From contig CALFJE010000042.1 in assembly GCA_937877545.1 (NCBI GenBank), positions 1-38,523 on the forward strand: a stretch of 38,523 nt of DNA. Direction: 5' to 3'. Both the position numbers and the translations under genes were made by a program. Under the pieces are notes generated by a model that saw only the letters and a list, made by a program, of their open reading frames with translations, had not been told where the DNA came from and searched no databases. How positions within the stretch are numbered: the stretch's first letter is position 1; every line of letters starts with the position of its first letter. Of the stretch, positions 7,563-16,218 are shown one piece after another. Source of the DNA: an uncultured Selenomonadales bacterium. Its GTDB lineage: Bacteria > Bacillota > Negativicutes > Selenomonadales > Selenomonadaceae.

Positions 7563-8011
7563 TTTACCATTCTCCCTTCGCTGTGTTTTTTATGTGAAGC
7601 CGTGATTTCTAATCCGTAAAAATCTCTCGTTAAAATTCTATGCCTTCGCAACTTTTACCTGCCGCGTTGCCAAAATTATTTTTCGCGGCGGAGTTGCCCC
7701 CCTTTTTATAAAGCGTGGGTTCGCGGAAAATTTATCCTCGGCGCGGCTCCTCATGCTGATTAAGTTTAATCTTAAGTTTTACATTTAGGATCTACTTTTT
7801 CTTTGTGGTGCCAAAGAAAAAGTAGCAAAAAGAAAGGCACTTTATCCCGCAAAAAAACATCCGTGTTTTTGTTGCGGGCGGCGCACGTCCATGTGCGCCG
7901 GGTTGCGGTTACCATTAACTTGGAAAGGAGTTGCGGCGCGGCTCGCCCGTTATTCTTGCCAAAAACTGCCGCCTCTGCTAAGCTTACGCAAAATCTAAAG
8001 GAGGTCACTTC
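7563..8011. other. Gene-free divergent region between cheX and the DUF4127 gene
   Basis: No convincing gene in either strand. The first 130 bases are AT-rich and must hold the cheX promoter. The middle (7697-7900) is a stack of hairpins described separately. AAAGGAGG at 7997-8004 is the ribosome binding site of the next gene. Short open frames here run through the inverted repeats and have no start signals. Confidence 0.6.
7697..7900 (+). repeat. Composite hairpin element, copy A
   Basis: Three hairpins in a row. The first is a perfect 14-base inverted repeat, CTACTTTTTCTTTG (7792-7805) with its complement at 7812-7825. The second pairs CCCGCAAAAAAACA (7846-7859) with 7864-7878 (one bulge). 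The third is CGGCGCAC (7879-7886) with GTGCGCCG (7893-7900). Upstream are a C-run and an AAGCGTGG block. A diverged inverted copy with the same order of blocks is at 23826-23991, so this is a mobile or dispersed element rather than a unique terminator. Confidence 0.65.
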
Positions 8012-9565
8012 ATGCTAAAATTCTTAATCGCTCTGCTAATCTTGACGAGTTCCGCGCAGGCTCACGCCGAAAAAATCTTGTTCATACCTCACGACGACAG
8101 ACCCGTCTCCTTCCGTCAGCCCGCCGAAGTCGTTTCTATGCTCGGCTACGAAATTATTTCGCCCAATCCCGAACTCCTTACCGAACCCGACCTGCTTTGG
8201 GCTTGGCTTAACGACAATGCCGCCTCAGCCGATGCCGCCGTCCTTTCCACCGACGCTTTGCTTTACGGCGGACTGATTCCCTCCCGCTCGCACCAAATCG
8301 ACGCCGACATTCTGAACGCTCGCGTCCAAAATTTTAAAGCCCTCCGCGATAATAATCCGAAGCTCCAAATCTACGCGTTCGGCTCGCTTATGAGGACGCC
8401 GCAATTCGGCACGCCCGGCGACCGCGAAGAACCCGACTACTACGGCGAACACGGCGTGAATATTTTTCAGCTCACCGCGCTCCTCGATAAGCAGGAAACC
8501 GATACCCTCAAGCCTTGGGAAAAACTTCAGCTCGAATCGCTCCAAAATATGATTCCCGACGAAATTCTCGACGACTACTTTGCCCGCCGCCTTAAAAATC
8601 TTTCCGCCACCGTAAATCTTTTGGACTTCGCCGCCGACGGCACTATCGACTATTTTATTATCGGGCGCGACGATAATTCCGAACTCAGCCAAACTCACCG
8701 CGAAAATCGCCAACTGCTCGCCTACATGGAATATATCCCCAAGACCAAGGCGCAATCGCTCGCCGGTATTGACGAATACGCCATGCTGTTGCTTACTCGC
8801 GCCGTCAACGACCTGCGCGGCGAAAGCCCCGGCGTCAATGTCCAATTCAATCGCGGCAGGGGCAAGCGCACCGTCCCCGCCTACTCCGACGAGCAAATCG
8901 GCAATTCCATTCTCGACGAGATTTTAATCGCGGGCGCGAAGTTCACCGACAAGCCCGACCGCGCCGATTTTATCTTAATGGTAAACACCGACCCCAAGGG
9001 CAACACCTATCATTTCCATAACGCCTTCCCGCCGCAAGGTTTGACCGAAAGTCAGCAAAAATATTTCGCTCGCAACGCCGAGGACTTCACCGCGCAGATT
9101 GAGGACGCTCTGAATAAAAATTTGCCCGTCGGCGTCGCCGATATTGTTGTCGCCAACGGCTCCGATAACTTTCTTATGGCTCAACTCCGCGATAAAAATT
9201 TGCTGTTCAAGTTGCAGAGCTACGCCGGCTGGAATACCGCGACCAATTCGACGGGCTTCGCGCTCGGTGCCGGCATTTTGGCAAAAAAAATGAGCCGCTC
9301 CGCCAAGAATCGGCTCCTTGCCACGCGCTACCTTGATGATTGGGGCTTTCAAGCCAACGTTCGCTCCCAAATCGCCGAGGAGCTTTCGCGGCGTCCCGAC
9401 GGCTTGCAGATTTATCTGGATTTCGGCGAATACGAGGCGGCGGTCGTCGAACGCGAAAATCAGTTAATGCACGCCTTTGCCGATGAAAATTTGCCGCTGT
9501 GGAAGGATTTTACCGTGTCGAATCCGTGGCGGCGTATGTTTGAGTGCGACGTTAATTTTGAGTAG
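8012..9565 (+). CDS. Secreted DUF4127 family protein
   Basis: Residues 1-19 form a clear signal peptide (hydrophobic LKFLIALLILTSSAQA, then cleavage near AHA). The mature protein opens with ILFIPHDDRPVS, the hallmark of the DUF4127 family, whose biochemical role is not known to me. Length (517 residues) fits the family. It should act outside the cytoplasmic membrane or be lipoprotein-free in the periplasm. AAAGGAGG at 7997-8004 sits 7 bases before ATG 8012. Its stop codon overlaps the end of the convergent hypF remnant by 14 bases. Its last 26 codons are duplicated 337 bases downstream (9824-9902). Confidence 0.85.
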   Translation: MLKFLIALLILTSSAQAHAEKILFIPHDDRPVSFRQPAEVVSMLGYEIISPNPELLTEPDLLWAWLNDNAASADAAVLSTDALLYGGLIPSRSHQIDADILNARVQNFKALRDNNPKLQIYAFGSLMRTPQFGTPGDREEPDYYGEHGVNIFQLTALLDKQETDTLKPWEKLQLESLQNMIPDEILDDYFARRLKNLSATVNLLDFAADGTIDYFIIGRDDNSELSQTHRENRQLLAYMEYIPKTKAQSLAGIDEYAMLLLTRAVNDLRGESPGVNVQFNRGRGKRTVPAYSDEQIGNSILDEILIAGAKFTDKPDRADFILMVNTDPKGNTYHFHNAFPPQGLTESQQKYFARNAEDFTAQIEDALNKNLPVGVADIVVANGSDNFLMAQLRDKNLLFKLQSYAGWNTATNSTGFALGAGILAKKMSRSAKNRLLATRYLDDWGFQANVRSQIAEELSRRPDGLQIYLDFGEYEAAVVERENQLMHAFADENLPLWKDFTVSNPWRRMFECDVNFE

Positions 9566-9822
9566 CGTAAACGGCTTGCCCGATACAAAGCCCGCCGTCG
9601 TTGGGCGGAATCAGCTCGTGACGCAAAACCGTCAGCCCGCGCCGCCGCAACTTATCTGACGTCAGCGAACTAAGCAACGAATTCTGGAAGACGCCGCCGC
9701 TCAATGCCACAGTCTTAAGCCCTGCGCGGAGGCTCAAGTCTTCGGCAACCTGCGCGGTGTACTCGGCTAAGCCCGCGTGAAAAAATCGCGCCAAGTCGCA
9801 AACGTCCTCGCCGTCAAGACGC
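9552..9822 (-). pseudogene. Duplicated 3' fragment of hypF
   Basis: This stretch repeats the last 90 codons of hypF exactly, including its TAA at 9552-9554. It has no start signal of its own; the first in-frame ATG-like codon is internal to the hypF domain. It is a by-product of the tandem duplication and not expected to be translated. Confidence 0.9.
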
Positions 9823-9823
9823 G

Positions 9824-9902
9824 AAATTTGCCGCTGTGGAAGGATTTTACCGTATCCAATCCGTGGCGGCGTATGTTTGAGTGCGACGTTAATTTTGAGT
9901 AG
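9824..9902 (+). pseudogene. Duplicated 3' fragment of the DUF4127 gene
   Basis: Repeats the final 25 codons and TAG of the gene ending at 9565, with two substitutions. No start codon or ribosome binding site. In this copy it overlaps the 3' end of the complete hypF (stop at 9889). Confidence 0.85.
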
Positions 9903-12108
9903 CGTAAACGGCTTGCCCGATACAAAGCCCGCCGTCGTTGGGCGGAATCAGCTCGTGACGCAAAACCGTCAGCCCGCGCCGCCGCAACTTATCTGACGTC
10001 AGCGAACTAAGCAACGAATTCTGGAAGACGCCGCCGCTCAATGCCACAGTCTTAAGCCCTGCGCGGAGGCTCAAGTCTTCGGCAACCTGCGCGGTGTACT
10101 CGGCTAAGCCCGCGTGAAAAAATCGCGCCAAGTCGCAAACGTCCTCGCCGTCAAGACGCCGCCTTAAAAGCTCGTTGAACAATTCCGTTGTCGACGCGAA
10201 ACCTGCGCGGAAACTTTTGGTCGAACGCTCAGCCGCCGCTTGAAGTCGCATAGCTGCCTCGCCCTCGTAAGTCGACACTTTGCAGACGCCCAAAATCGCC
10301 GACGCCGCGTCAAATAATCTGCCCGCGCTCGTCGAAGTGACGCAGTTTATCCCGCTGTCCAATAAGAACTTCACGCCACGCAGATTCTGTTCGTCGGCAA
10401 GCTCCAACTTACGCGCAACGTCCAAATCCTCGACGAACGCCAACGCAATGCGCCAACCTTCCCGCGCAGATTTGTCGCCGCCCGCCTGCTTGAAAGCGTC
10501 GATATGAGCCGCCCGCTCGTAACGGTTCGCGTCGCAGATAAAAAATTCGCCGCCCCAAATCGTGCCGTCGTCGCCATATCCCGTGCCGTCGAACGCCACG
10601 CCGATAACCGCGTCGTGAAAATTATTCTCCGCCATGCAACTCAGGACGTGCGCGTAGTGGTGCTGAATCTTTATCAAAGGGACGCCAAGCTTAGCGGCAA
10701 GCTCTTCGGCGAGGGCGGTCGTCCGATAGCGCGGGTGCAGGTCGCAAGCTACCACGTCGGGCGCAATCTCCAAAAGGTCGCTCATGCGGCGAATCGACGC
10801 TTCCAAAACCTCAATCGTTTGCAAGTTGCCAGCGTCGCCGATATGGGGCGAGGCGTACAGCAAATTATTCTTCGCGAGGCAAAACGTATTTTTAAGTTCG
10901 CCGCCGACAGCCAACGCCGAACGCTTACCGCCGTCGTAAAAAATCGGCAAGGGTGCATAGCCGCGACTGCGCCGAATCATCGAGGGGCGGGCGTCGATAA
11001 AGTCCATGACGGAATCATCTGCGCGGAGGAGGATTTTCCTGTCGTTGCTCAAAATCGCGTCGCAGAAGTCGAAATTCTTCACGGCGTCGGCGTCGTCAAT
11101 CGTAATCGGCACGCCCGACGGGTTCCCGCTCGTCATAATCAGCGCGTCGGGGAAGGCTTTAAGCTCGTCGGGGAAGTTGAATATCAGCAAATGTAGCGGC
11201 GTGTAGGGCAACATGACGCCGAGGCGATTGATATGCGGCGCGACGTTCGGGGCAATGGAGCCGCCGATTTTTTTTTGCAACAGGACGATTGGTTTCTGCG
11301 GGCTGTCGAGGAAGGGAATCTGCGCGGCGTTCAAAATACATTCGCGCTCCACGGCGGCAATATCCTTGAACATCACGGCGAACGGTTTGTTCGGACGAGT
11401 CTTTGAATCGCGCAGGCGTCTTACGGCGTCGACGTTGCGGGCGTCGCAAGCCAGGTGAAAGCCGCCGATACCCTTTATCGCCACAATGCCGCCTTCAGCC
11501 AAAATTTTCCGCGCAGATTTAATCGCGTCGTGCCCGCGCAGATTTGAATTGAGCAGATAAACTTCGCAACCGCAATCGTTACAGCAAATGGGCTGGGCGT
11601 CGTAGCGGCGGCTGGCAGGATTGTGATACTCCTCGGCGCAGGCGTCGCACATGGGAAATTCGCTCATGCTCGTGCGCTCGCGGTCGTAGGGCATATTCTT
11701 TAAAATGGTAAGCCGCGCCCCGCAAGCCGTGCAGTTGATAAACGGGTGCAGATAGCGGCGATTGGTCGGGTCGAAAAGTTCGGCGGCGCACTTATCGCAA
11801 ATCGCAATGTCGGGGCTGACGAATATATCACCCGCCTCATGAACGCTCTCGACGATTCGGAAGTCGGCAAAATATTCGTCGGGCAACTCGGAGGTTTGGA
11901 CGTTCAAAATCGCGGAGCGTTCGGGAGCCTCGGCTTGAAGTGCCGCCAAAAAATTTTTCAAATCGTCCGCGTCGCCGCAAGCAAATATCTCTACATATGA
12001 GCCGCGATTGGCAACGGTTCCGCGCAGATTATTGGCAACGGCAATGCGGCTCACGAACGGTCTAAAGCCCACGCCTTGAACTATCCCGAAGACTTTTATA
12101 TTCAACAC
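9889..12108 (-). CDS. hypF: Carbamoyltransferase HypF, [NiFe]-hydrogenase maturation
   Basis: The 739-residue protein has the full HypF order. An acylphosphatase domain comes first (1-90, with VQGVGFRPF). Then come paired zinc fingers with four CxxC pairs (C104/C107, C126/C129, C154/C157, C176/C179), a YrdC-like domain (about 195-380) and a Kae1-like carbamoyltransferase domain with HHYAH and FDGTGYGDDG. HypF makes the thiocarbamate from carbamoyl phosphate that becomes the CN ligand of [NiFe]-hydrogenase. Start is GTG at 12108 behind GAGGTGA, 6 bases away. No other hyp or hydrogenase gene is in the window. The gene holds six exact copies of the dispersed word ATCTGCGCGG. Its 3' end is duplicated. 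Confidence 0.95.
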   Translation of the reverse strand: MLNIKVFGIVQGVGFRPFVSRIAVANNLRGTVANRGSYVEIFACGDADDLKNFLAALQAEAPERSAILNVQTSELPDEYFADFRIVESVHEAGDIFVSPDIAICDKCAAELFDPTNRRYLHPFINCTACGARLTILKNMPYDRERTSMSEFPMCDACAEEYHNPASRRYDAQPICCNDCGCEVYLLNSNLRGHDAIKSARKILAEGGIVAIKGIGGFHLACDARNVDAVRRLRDSKTRPNKPFAVMFKDIAAVERECILNAAQIPFLDSPQKPIVLLQKKIGGSIAPNVAPHINRLGVMLPYTPLHLLIFNFPDELKAFPDALIMTSGNPSGVPITIDDADAVKNFDFCDAILSNDRKILLRADDSVMDFIDARPSMIRRSRGYAPLPIFYDGGKRSALAVGGELKNTFCLAKNNLLYASPHIGDAGNLQTIEVLEASIRRMSDLLEIAPDVVACDLHPRYRTTALAEELAAKLGVPLIKIQHHYAHVLSCMAENNFHDAVIGVAFDGTGYGDDGTIWGGEFFICDANRYERAAHIDAFKQAGGDKSAREGWRIALAFVEDLDVARKLELADEQNLRGVKFLLDSGINCVTSTSAGRLFDAASAILGVCKVSTYEGEAAMRLQAAAERSTKSFRAGFASTTELFNELLRRRLDGEDVCDLARFFHAGLAEYTAQVAEDLSLRAGLKTVALSGGVFQNSLLSSLTSDKLRRRGLTVLRHELIPPNDGGLCIGQAVYATQN

Positions 12109-12127
12109 GCCGATTCACCTCGCACCG

Positions 12128-12156
12128 ATTTTAAGGCGTTCGCGCCCGAATTGCAA
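12128..12156 (-). promoter_or_regulatory. Promoter of hypF
   Basis: Read on the minus strand: TTGCAA (12156-12151), 17 bases, TAAAAT (12133-12128). The same box pair with the same spacing occurs before ilvD (35701-35729). Confidence 0.6.
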
Positions 12157-12160
12157 ACAT

Positions 12161-12168
12161 GCTATAAT
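12161..12168 (+). promoter_or_regulatory. Extended -10 of the restriction-modification gene
   Basis: TATAAT at 12163-12168 is preceded by TGC (extended -10). No good -35 is seen 17 bases upstream, a stretch that lies between the two boxes of the divergent hypF promoter. The two promoters therefore overlap. Confidence 0.55.
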
Positions 12169-12190
12169 CGCGCCCGAAGGAGGCGAGGAC

Positions 12191-15100
12191 TTGCTGACCG
12201 AAAAGAATTTCACCGACGCGCTCAAGGCTATGAACTTCACCCGACGCGCCGACACTTACGAAAAAACTTTCACCGAGGGCGTCACCATGAAAGCCGACCT
12301 CAAGGCGCGGACGCTCCATTATCCCGCGCAGATTAAGGGGCGCGACAGAAATAATTTCTTCGACGCCGCGCACAAGGAAAACCTCGTTGTGTTTGAGTGC
12401 GTCAATCGTCTGCTCGATAAGGGCTATAACCCCGCCGATATTTGGCTCGAAAAGCCCTGGCAACTCGGTCACTTGCCCAAAAGCGGTCGCGCCGATATTT
12501 GCGTTTCGTCTCAAGGGCGGACGTTGTTTATCATCGAATGCAAGACTGCCGGCGCGGAATTCAATCACGAACTCGCCAACATGCAAAGCGACGGCGGACA
12601 ACTCTTTTCCTATTGGCAGCAGGAGCAAAGCTGTCAATGGCTCATGCTGTACGCCTCCGACTTCGACGGCGATTTGAAATTTTCCGCCGCAAGCGTCTCT
12701 TGCAACGAAAAACTCTACCGCGACGCTCACACCGTCGAGGAACGCTTTAAGGTTTGGAGCGAACGTTGCGATAAGAAATTTCTCGGCGACGTCATCTTTC
12801 ACGACGAAACCCGCGCTTATCAAATCGGCGTAAAGCCCCTGCGCAAGCGCGACTTGAAAAATTTCAGCGAAAATAAATCCGTCGTCAACAAGTTCGAGGA
12901 GATTCTCCGCCACAATCAAGTTTCAAACAAGGAAACCGCGTTCAATCGGCTAATCGCGCTTTTTATCTGCAAGCTCGTCGACGAGACCAACACGCCCGAC
13001 GACGGCGAAGTTGCTTTCCAATTTAAGGACGGCGTCGACACCAACGAAACTTTTCAAGACCGCCTGCAACGCCTCTACGCCGAGGGTATGGAAAAATTCA
13101 TGCGGGAGCCGATTACCTACGTGCCGCTTGCCCGTGTTGACGAGCTGTTGAATCAAATCGGAGCCGTGCGCCGCGAGGAGCTTAGTGCCGCCTTCAAAGC
13201 CGACTATCGCAAGCTGAAGTTCTTCAACAACAACGCCTTTGCCTTTATCGACGTGCACAACGAAAAACTGTTCTACATCAACGCAAAAATCCTCGCCGAG
13301 GTCGTCGACATCTTGAAGGATTATAAAATCATCGGCTCGGAGGATTTGCAGACGCTCGGCGATTTGTTTGAGCAGTTGCTTGATAAGGGCTTCAAGCAGA
13401 ACGAAGGGCAATTCTTTACGCCGCTGCCGATAACGCGCTTCATTTGGGACAGCCTGCCGCTCGACGACCTTATCGGCGACGCGCCGCCAAAGATTATCGA
13501 TTACGCGTGCGGGGCGGGGCATTTCCTCACCGAGGGCTTTAAAGCCGTCAACGATTGCTTTGCCCGTAAAAATTTGACGCCGCCTCCGCTTTGGGAACGC
13601 GATAAACTTTTCGGCGTGGAAAAGGACGACAGGCTTGCCCGCGTGTCGAAAATTTCGCTGTTCATGCACGGCGCGGACGAGGGCAAAATCAAGTTCGGCG
13701 ACGGGCTGGAGAATTATCCCGACGAGGGCATTACGCCCGCCGCGTTCGACATCCTGGTTGCCAATCCGCCCTATGCCGTCAAGGGCTTCAAGGCGCACCT
13801 CAAGCTTGCCAACGATAATTTTGCCGTGTTCGATAAAATTTCCAACGACGGCTCGGAGATTGAAACGCTTTTCGTCGAACGGATTGCCCAGCTCGTCAAG
13901 CCGCGCGGTGTCGCCGCCGTCATTTTGCCAAGCTCAATACTCAACAAGGACGGCAAAAGTTTCATCGCCGCCCGCGAGGCTCTGCTTAAAAATTTCTATA
14001 TCCGCGCTATTGTTCAGCTCGGCAATAAGACTTTCAGCGCGACCTCCGTCAGCACCGTGATTTTTTTCCTGCAAAGAATTTTCGATCCGCCCGAACGTGC
14101 ACGGCTCCTCAAGGACAGCGCAGAGATTATCCTCAACAACGCGATTCAAGCCGGCGACGAGGAGGAGGCAATTCTTGCCGGCTACCTTGAACGAATCGGA
14201 AAGACCGCCGCCGAATTGAGCGAGGCTGACCGCGATAAGCTTATCTGCTTCGGGCTGACGTATCGCCAGACGACGCTGATAATCAGTGCGCCCGACGACG
14301 TTAAGGGGCAGGAAAAATTCCTTGGCTACGGCTGGAGCAACGCCAAGGGGCGCGAGGGCATCGTCTACAAGAAACGCGGCGGGTTGCTCTTCGACAACGA
14401 CAATCGCGCCGCCGCCGATACCCTTGCCGCCGTGATTCGTGCCGCCTTCCGAAGCGAACGGCTCAATCTGCGCGGACTCGACAAATATTATCGCTACGTC
14501 ACGACCGCCGAACTGCTCGACTTCGACGCCGCCGACTTCACCAAGGCGATTAAGCTCGTCAAGGCGGACTATGTGCCCGTCGAATACGGCGGCTCCTTCC
14601 CGACCGTCAAGCTCGGTGAAGTTGCGCCCTTCGTCACCGAACGCACGACCGTTGACGACATTCAGCTTGCCGATTACGTCACGACCGACAACATGCTCAA
14701 GGATAAGTGCGGTATTAAGACCTACGACGGTGTGCCGCAAACCAAAGCCGCTACGAGGTTCCTCAAGGGCGACGTGCTTATCTCCAATATCCGCCCGTAT
14801 CTCAAGAAGATTTGGCTTGCCGACCGCGCAGGCGGCTGTTCGACCAATGTCCTTGTCCTCCGCAGTCGTGACGAAAATATTTTGCTCCCCGAATATCTGT
14901 TCGAGGTCTTGCGTCAAGATGAGTTCTTCGCGTTCGCAATGTCGACTGCCAAAGGTATGAAGATGCCTCGCGGCGATAAGGACAAGATTCAAACGTACAA
15001 GCTCCCGTTGCCGCCCATTGACGTGCAAAGTAAAATCGTTGAGGAGTTCAAAGCGAACGCCGCGCAGATTGATTCGATTGTGGAGACTTTGACGCGCCTC

Positions 15101-15646
15101 GACGCCGCCATTAAAGCTAAGTTCTATGCGCTGTTCGAGGGCAAAGATTTCCCGCTAAAGCAATGGGCTGAAGTTTTGACCATTCAAACAGGACGTGATT
15201 GCAAAGCTGTACAAAATACCGAAGGAAAATATCCAATTTACGGTAGCGGCGGGATTATGGGTTACGCTAATGAATATATCTGTCCTGCAAATTCGGTAGT
15301 TATTGGTCGAAAAGGAACTATCGATAAGCCGTTCTTTGTTAAAGAAAAATTTTGGAACATCGATACCGCGTTCGGTCTAATTGCAAATAAAAAATATTTG
15401 TTGCCAGAGTATCTATTTTACTTTTGTCTTACCTTTGATTTTGCAAAGCTCAATAAACAATTAACTCTTCCGAGTTTGGCTAGAAAAGATTTACAACAAA
15501 TATCTATGCCATTGCCGCCGCCGGAGTTGCAGGAGGAATTTGCGGCGTATGTTCGGAATTGCGAGGCGTTGAAAGAATCTGCGCGGTTGCGTCGTGAAGA
15601 ATTATTGGCGTTGCGTGCGGAGCTGACAGCGAAATATTTTCGGTGA
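12191..15646 (+). CDS. Single-chain restriction-modification-specificity enzyme (type IIG / type I-like fusion)
   Basis: The 1151-residue protein joins three activities. An N-terminal PD-(D/E)xK-type nuclease site is seen as RADI with D102 and IIECK with E116 and K118. An N6-adenine methylase follows, with NEGQFFTP near 404, the AdoMet site DYACGAGHF near 437 and the catalytic NPPY near 526. After it come two target recognition domains of the HsdS kind (about 800-965 and 990-1125), each ending in LPPP or LPPID and a helical spacer. No ATP-driven HsdR motor is present, so it resembles type IIG enzymes. Start is TTG at 12191 behind GGAGG. The second recognition domain (about 15170-15510) is clearly more AT-rich than the rest, suggesting replacement by transfer. 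It is a stand-alone gene with its own promoter and terminator. Confidence 0.88.
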   Translation: MLTEKNFTDALKAMNFTRRADTYEKTFTEGVTMKADLKARTLHYPAQIKGRDRNNFFDAAHKENLVVFECVNRLLDKGYNPADIWLEKPWQLGHLPKSGRADICVSSQGRTLFIIECKTAGAEFNHELANMQSDGGQLFSYWQQEQSCQWLMLYASDFDGDLKFSAASVSCNEKLYRDAHTVEERFKVWSERCDKKFLGDVIFHDETRAYQIGVKPLRKRDLKNFSENKSVVNKFEEILRHNQVSNKETAFNRLIALFICKLVDETNTPDDGEVAFQFKDGVDTNETFQDRLQRLYAEGMEKFMREPITYVPLARVDELLNQIGAVRREELSAAFKADYRKLKFFNNNAFAFIDVHNEKLFYINAKILAEVVDILKDYKIIGSEDLQTLGDLFEQLLDKGFKQNEGQFFTPLPITRFIWDSLPLDDLIGDAPPKIIDYACGAGHFLTEGFKAVNDCFARKNLTPPPLWERDKLFGVEKDDRLARVSKISLFMHGADEGKIKFGDGLENYPDEGITPAAFDILVANPPYAVKGFKAHLKLANDNFAVFDKISNDGSEIETLFVERIAQLVKPRGVAAVILPSSILNKDGKSFIAAREALLKNFYIRAIVQLGNKTFSATSVSTVIFFLQRIFDPPERARLLKDSAEIILNNAIQAGDEEEAILAGYLERIGKTAAELSEADRDKLICFGLTYRQTTLIISAPDDVKGQEKFLGYGWSNAKGREGIVYKKRGGLLFDNDNRAAADTLAAVIRAAFRSERLNLRGLDKYYRYVTTAELLDFDAADFTKAIKLVKADYVPVEYGGSFPTVKLGEVAPFVTERTTVDDIQLADYVTTDNMLKDKCGIKTYDGVPQTKAATRFLKGDVLISNIRPYLKKIWLADRAGGCSTNVLVLRSRDENILLPEYLFEVLRQDEFFAFAMSTAKGMKMPRGDKDKIQTYKLPLPPIDVQSKIVEEFKANAAQIDSIVETLTRLDAAIKAKFYALFEGKDFPLKQWAEVLTIQTGRDCKAVQNTEGKYPIYGSGGIMGYANEYICPANSVVIGRKGTIDKPFFVKEKFWNIDTAFGLIANKKYLLPEYLFYFCLTFDFAKLNKQLTLPSLARKDLQQISMPLPPPELQEEFAAYVRNCEALKESARLRREELLALRAELTAKYFR

Positions 15647-15785
15647 CGGCGCGGCGCGGCGGCTTCCGATACTAATTCGTTTTGCGGCTTAACGATAACC
15701 GTTTGGCTCATCACTTGATGTGCTTGTCGAGCCGCTTGCAAATGACGTGTATCGTAACGTCTGTTGCAACAGTAACGAGAAAGCG

Positions 15786-15816
15786 AAAATCCTCGACGAG
15801 CAATCGGGGATTTTTT
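15786..15816 (+). terminator. Terminator of the restriction-modification gene
   Basis: AAAATCCTCG (15786-15795) pairs with CGGGGATTTT (15805-15814) with one G-T pair and runs into a T-stretch. The 236 bases between 15647 and 15882 hold no convincing gene. Confidence 0.7.
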
Positions 15817-15882
15817 GCTGTCGGCAGGAATTTTATTCGGCGCGTTGAAGTTGACAGGAAAATAAATTGGGAGTGAATTTTA

Positions 15883-16125
15883 ATGGATAAAGAGCAACTG
15901 GCGAAAATGGTTGCGGAGAAAATTGACGCGGCATTGAAGGCAAGCGACCACCCGAAGAAATTTTTCATAACGGAAAACGGGCGCGGCGTGGTCGACGGCG
16001 GCGACCTGTATAACGCGGTGCTCAAAGACGTTTTGGGCGTGGTATCGGTTGCGCTCGTCGACATCTTCGAGGAACTTGCAAACGCCGCTCCGGCTAAGGC
16101 GACCAAAAGCGCGGCAAAGAAATAA
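15883..16125 (+). CDS. Hypothetical 80-residue protein with Lys/Ala-rich tail
   Basis: ATG at 15883 follows GGGAGTG with an 8-base gap. The protein has an amphipathic helix at 1-20, a short middle with ENGRGVVDGGDLYNAV, a hydrophobic helix (residues 47-65) and a basic tail, APAKATKSAAKK. Such tails are seen in small nucleic-acid-binding or membrane-associated proteins, but I recognise no family. It is separate from lysC by 93 bases. Confidence 0.55.
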   Translation: MDKEQLAKMVAEKIDAALKASDHPKKFFITENGRGVVDGGDLYNAVLKDVLGVVSVALVDIFEELANAAPAKATKSAAKK

Positions 16126-16218
16126 TCCGTGATGAATACCTTTGGCGGCTTCGCAAAACGTGCGGAGTCGTCTTCGTTTTGAATAAACTTTCCGAGCTGT
16201 ACGAAGGAGGATTAAAGC

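Larger units (their letters stand above)
9486..10159. repeat. Recent 337-bp tandem duplication
   Basis: Unit one is 9486-9822 and unit two 9823-10159. Apart from the junction base, I see two differences, both close together (GTGTCGAAT against GTATCCAAT, near 9525 and 9862). The unit spans the overlapping 3' ends of the DUF4127 gene and hypF. Both genes remain intact because the DUF4127 gene uses the left copy and hypF the right one. Confidence 0.95.

Noticed and set aside
7803..8018. A small gene in the hairpin region before the DUF4127 gene
   Set aside because: The frame is made of inverted repeats and runs through the ribosome binding site of the real gene.
9552..9794. A separate 80-residue gene
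   Set aside because: Exact copy of the hypF C-terminus created by the tandem duplication; no start signal.
13934..15028. A 364-codon minus-strand frame inside the restriction-modification gene
   Set aside because: Antisense shadow of a gene with clear motifs; no start site.
15682..15876. A 64-codon plus-strand frame after the restriction enzyme gene
   Set aside because: It reads through the terminator hairpin, has no ribosome binding site, and its composition is not protein-like.
16126..16218. Lysine riboswitch before lysC
   Set aside because: The leader is only 93 bases, with one possible hairpin and none of the multi-stem structure required.
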